From Alphaproteobacteria bacterium (GTDB lineage: Bacteria > Pseudomonadota > Alphaproteobacteria > DSM-16000 > Inquilinaceae), in assembly GCA_029263555.1 (NCBI GenBank), contig JAJUFW010000158.1:1-6905 (forward strand): a stretch of 6,905 nucleotides of DNA, given 5' to 3'. Below, piece by piece: positions 5,818 to 6,905 of the stretch (within the stretch, counting starts at the first letter, position 1; each line of letters starts with the position of its first letter). The translations under genes were made by a program, and so were the position numbers. Below the pieces are notes generated by a model. That model had not been told where the DNA came from. It did not search any database and saw only the letters and a program-made list of their open reading frames with translations.

Positions 5818-6471
5818 ATGGATTACGCCGCCGCTCGATTCAACATGGTCGAAGGGCAGATCAAGCCGAACAAGGTGACCAACTTCGCCCTGCTGAATGC
5901 CATGGCGAACATCCCGCGCGAGCTGTTCGTGCCGGCGTCGGCCCGCGGCATCGCCTATGTTGACGAGGATATCCGCATTGCCGACGGCCGCTATCTCGTC
6001 GAGCCGATGGTCCTGGCCCGTCTCATCGACCATGCCGCGATCGAACCCGGGGACATCGTCCTCGATATCGGATGCGGGACCGGCTATTCGTCCGCCGTCC
6101 TGGGGAAACTGGCCAGTGCCGTGGTCGCCGTCGAAAGCGACCCGGACCTTGCGGCGCGGGCGACGGAACTTCTTCCCCAGATCGGCGTCGATAACGCGGT
6201 CGTTGTCGAGGGCGCTTTGCGGGAGGGCTATCCTGGTCAGGCACCGTATCAGGCGATACTCATCAACGGCAGCGTCGCGGAGGTGCCGGAGTCGCTCACC
6301 GACCAGCTCGCCGATGGAGGCCGACTGGTGGTCGTGGTGGCTGATCGGGATGGCGTTGGCCGGGCGACGCTTTACCAGAGGACCGGACGGGCGTTGTCCC
6401 GTCGCGCCCTGTTCGATGCCTCCACCCCGTATCTGCCCGGATTCGAGCCCAAGCCCGCATTCCAGTTCTAG
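5818..6471 (+). CDS. Protein-L-isoaspartate O-methyltransferase-family protein (divergent active site)
   Basis: A 217-residue cytoplasmic class I SAM-dependent methyltransferase fold related to Pcm, which repairs isoaspartyl residues. The N-terminal Pcm domain is clear: LLNAMANIPRELFVP (25-39), then AYVDEDIRI. The SAM-binding motif I is VLDIGCGTGY (81-90), the acidic strand-2 end is VAVESD (103-108), and the later strand YQAILINGSVAEVPESL (144-160) is followed by GGRLVVVV. The Pcm catalytic GQTISQP segment is here GRYLVEP (57-63), so the key Thr/Ser residues are absent and repair activity is doubtful. The frame is open from TTG 5725, but ATG 5818 (MDYAAARFNMVEGQI) matches the alphaproteobacterial family start; its GGAA at 5804-5807 is a weak ribosome site. 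The next gene follows after 8 bases. SAM binding is likely; the methyl acceptor is unknown. Confidence 0.92.
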   Translation: MDYAAARFNMVEGQIKPNKVTNFALLNAMANIPRELFVPASARGIAYVDEDIRIADGRYLVEPMVLARLIDHAAIEPGDIVLDIGCGTGYSSAVLGKLASAVVAVESDPDLAARATELLPQIGVDNAVVVEGALREGYPGQAPYQAILINGSVAEVPESLTDQLADGGRLVVVVADRDGVGRATLYQRTGRALSRRALFDASTPYLPGFEPKPAFQF

Positions 6472-6479
6472 GATCGCCC

Positions 6480-6809
6480 ATGGAGGGTGACGGCTTAAGC
6501 ATCGAGGTTGCGGAGCTTGACCGGCTTCGCCGGTCGGATCCCGACCTTGTCATCCTCGACGTAAGGGCGCCGCAGGAGATCGAGCTGTGTTCGATCGAGC
6601 ACAGTCTCGAGATTCCGCTTTCCGAGCTGCCCGATCGCATTAATGAAATCCCTCGCGACCGTCCGCTTGCGGTATTGTGTCATCATGGGGTACGCAGCCT
6701 ACAAGCGACGATGTGGTTGCGCGGCCGGGGGTACGACCGGGCGATGAACGTCGCCGGCGGCATAGATGCCTGGGCCGCCGTGATCGATCCAACGATGAGG
6801 CGATATTGA
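6480..6809 (+). CDS. Single-domain rhodanese (GlpE-like sulfurtransferase)
   Basis: A 109-residue cytoplasmic rhodanese domain of about the same size as E. coli GlpE. The strand-plus-motif VILDVRAPQEIE (24-35) precedes IPLSELPDRI (45-54). The active-site loop is CHHGVR (67-72), with nucleophile Cys67 and Arg72 in place, then SLQATMWLRGRGY. The C-terminal AGGIDAWAAVIDP (92-104) is typical. The catalytic cysteine would carry a persulfide and pass sulfur to an unknown acceptor. ATG 6480 lies 8 bases after the methyltransferase-like stop, with AGGA at 6470-6473 overlapping that stop. Its own TGA overlaps the next ATG in TGATG (6807-6811). The three genes are therefore one translationally linked unit. 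The protein is intact and has no signal peptide. Confidence 0.95.
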   Translation: MEGDGLSIEVAELDRLRRSDPDLVILDVRAPQEIELCSIEHSLEIPLSELPDRINEIPRDRPLAVLCHHGVRSLQATMWLRGRGYDRAMNVAGGIDAWAAVIDPTMRRY

Positions 6810-6905
6810 TGCTCACTTCGGCACGCTGCTGGTTCTCCGCCATGGGCAGGCCCGTCTACGGCGTGGCCCTTGCCGTCGGAATCGCGATCTGCGGTCCTGC
6901 CTGGG
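6809..6905 (+). CDS. N-terminus of an exported protein, cut by window edge (possibly TolC family)
   Basis: Only 32 codons are visible. They begin MLTSARCWFSAMGRPV, with basic residues Arg6 and Arg14, and run into a hydrophobic stretch VYGVALAVGIAICG (16-29), which is a Sec-type signal peptide. No lipobox is seen, because the residue before Cys28 is Ile. ATG 6809 overlaps the rhodanese stop in TGATG and has GAGG at 6797-6800 with an 8-base spacer; ATG 6842 is a weaker alternative without a ribosome site. In many Alphaproteobacteria, as I recall, the Pcm-like gene sits just before a TolC-type outer-membrane efflux channel, which makes that the leading guess. The visible residues only show export. 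Confidence 0.6.
   Translation, partial: MLTSARCWFSAMGRPVYGVALAVGIAICGPAW

Overview
The window is GC-rich bacterial chromosome with tightly packed genes, start codons preceded by GGAGG-type ribosome sites, and protein families typical of Alphaproteobacteria. The PraR/PhrR-type XRE regulator, the isoaspartyl-methyltransferase-like gene next to a rhodanese, and the Rhizobiales/Rhodospirillales-style peptide-transporter permeases all point there. The species cannot be named from this stretch. I see no mobile element, CRISPR array, phage gene or toxin/defence system, so this looks like ordinary core or near-core chromosome with a few local oddities.

Left part (1-3947, plus strand): three genes of a peptide/opine/nickel-type (Dpp/Opp) ABC importer lie in one operon. 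They are a DppB-like permease (32-961), a DppC-like permease (978-1847) and a single-chain double ATPase equivalent to DppD fused to DppF (1851-3947). Gaps are 16 and 3 bases. The substrate-binding protein is not in the window. A TGA at 2-4, in the permease frame, could be the end of an upstream gene. Both ATPase halves carry a four-cysteine C-terminal motif suggestive of an iron-sulfur site.

Middle part (3948-5236): a small XRE-family regulator (4068-4514, plus) is followed by 375 bases without a credible gene. Two tRNA genes then lie on the minus strand, tRNA-Cys(GCA) followed by tRNA-Asn(GUU). A recognisable promoter lies upstream of tRNA-Cys, and hairpins lie between and after the tRNAs.

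Right part (5237-6905): a glyoxalase/VOC-fold gene on the minus strand (5237-5587) is interrupted by one in-frame amber codon and is otherwise intact. Divergently, a plus-strand operon starts from a TTGTTT-N17-TATATA promoter. It encodes a protein-L-isoaspartate-methyltransferase-like protein whose canonical active-site motif is replaced (5818-6471), a single-domain rhodanese (6480-6809), and the signal peptide of an exported protein cut by the window edge (from 6809). From remembered gene order in Alphaproteobacteria this last gene is probably a TolC-type outer-membrane channel, but the visible residues cannot prove it.

The most useful observations are the single-codon VOC pseudogene, the altered catalytic motif of the methyltransferase-like protein in a translationally linked rhodanese/exported-protein operon, and the duplicated four-cysteine motif in the fused ATPase. 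I did not find a convincing wholly new system.
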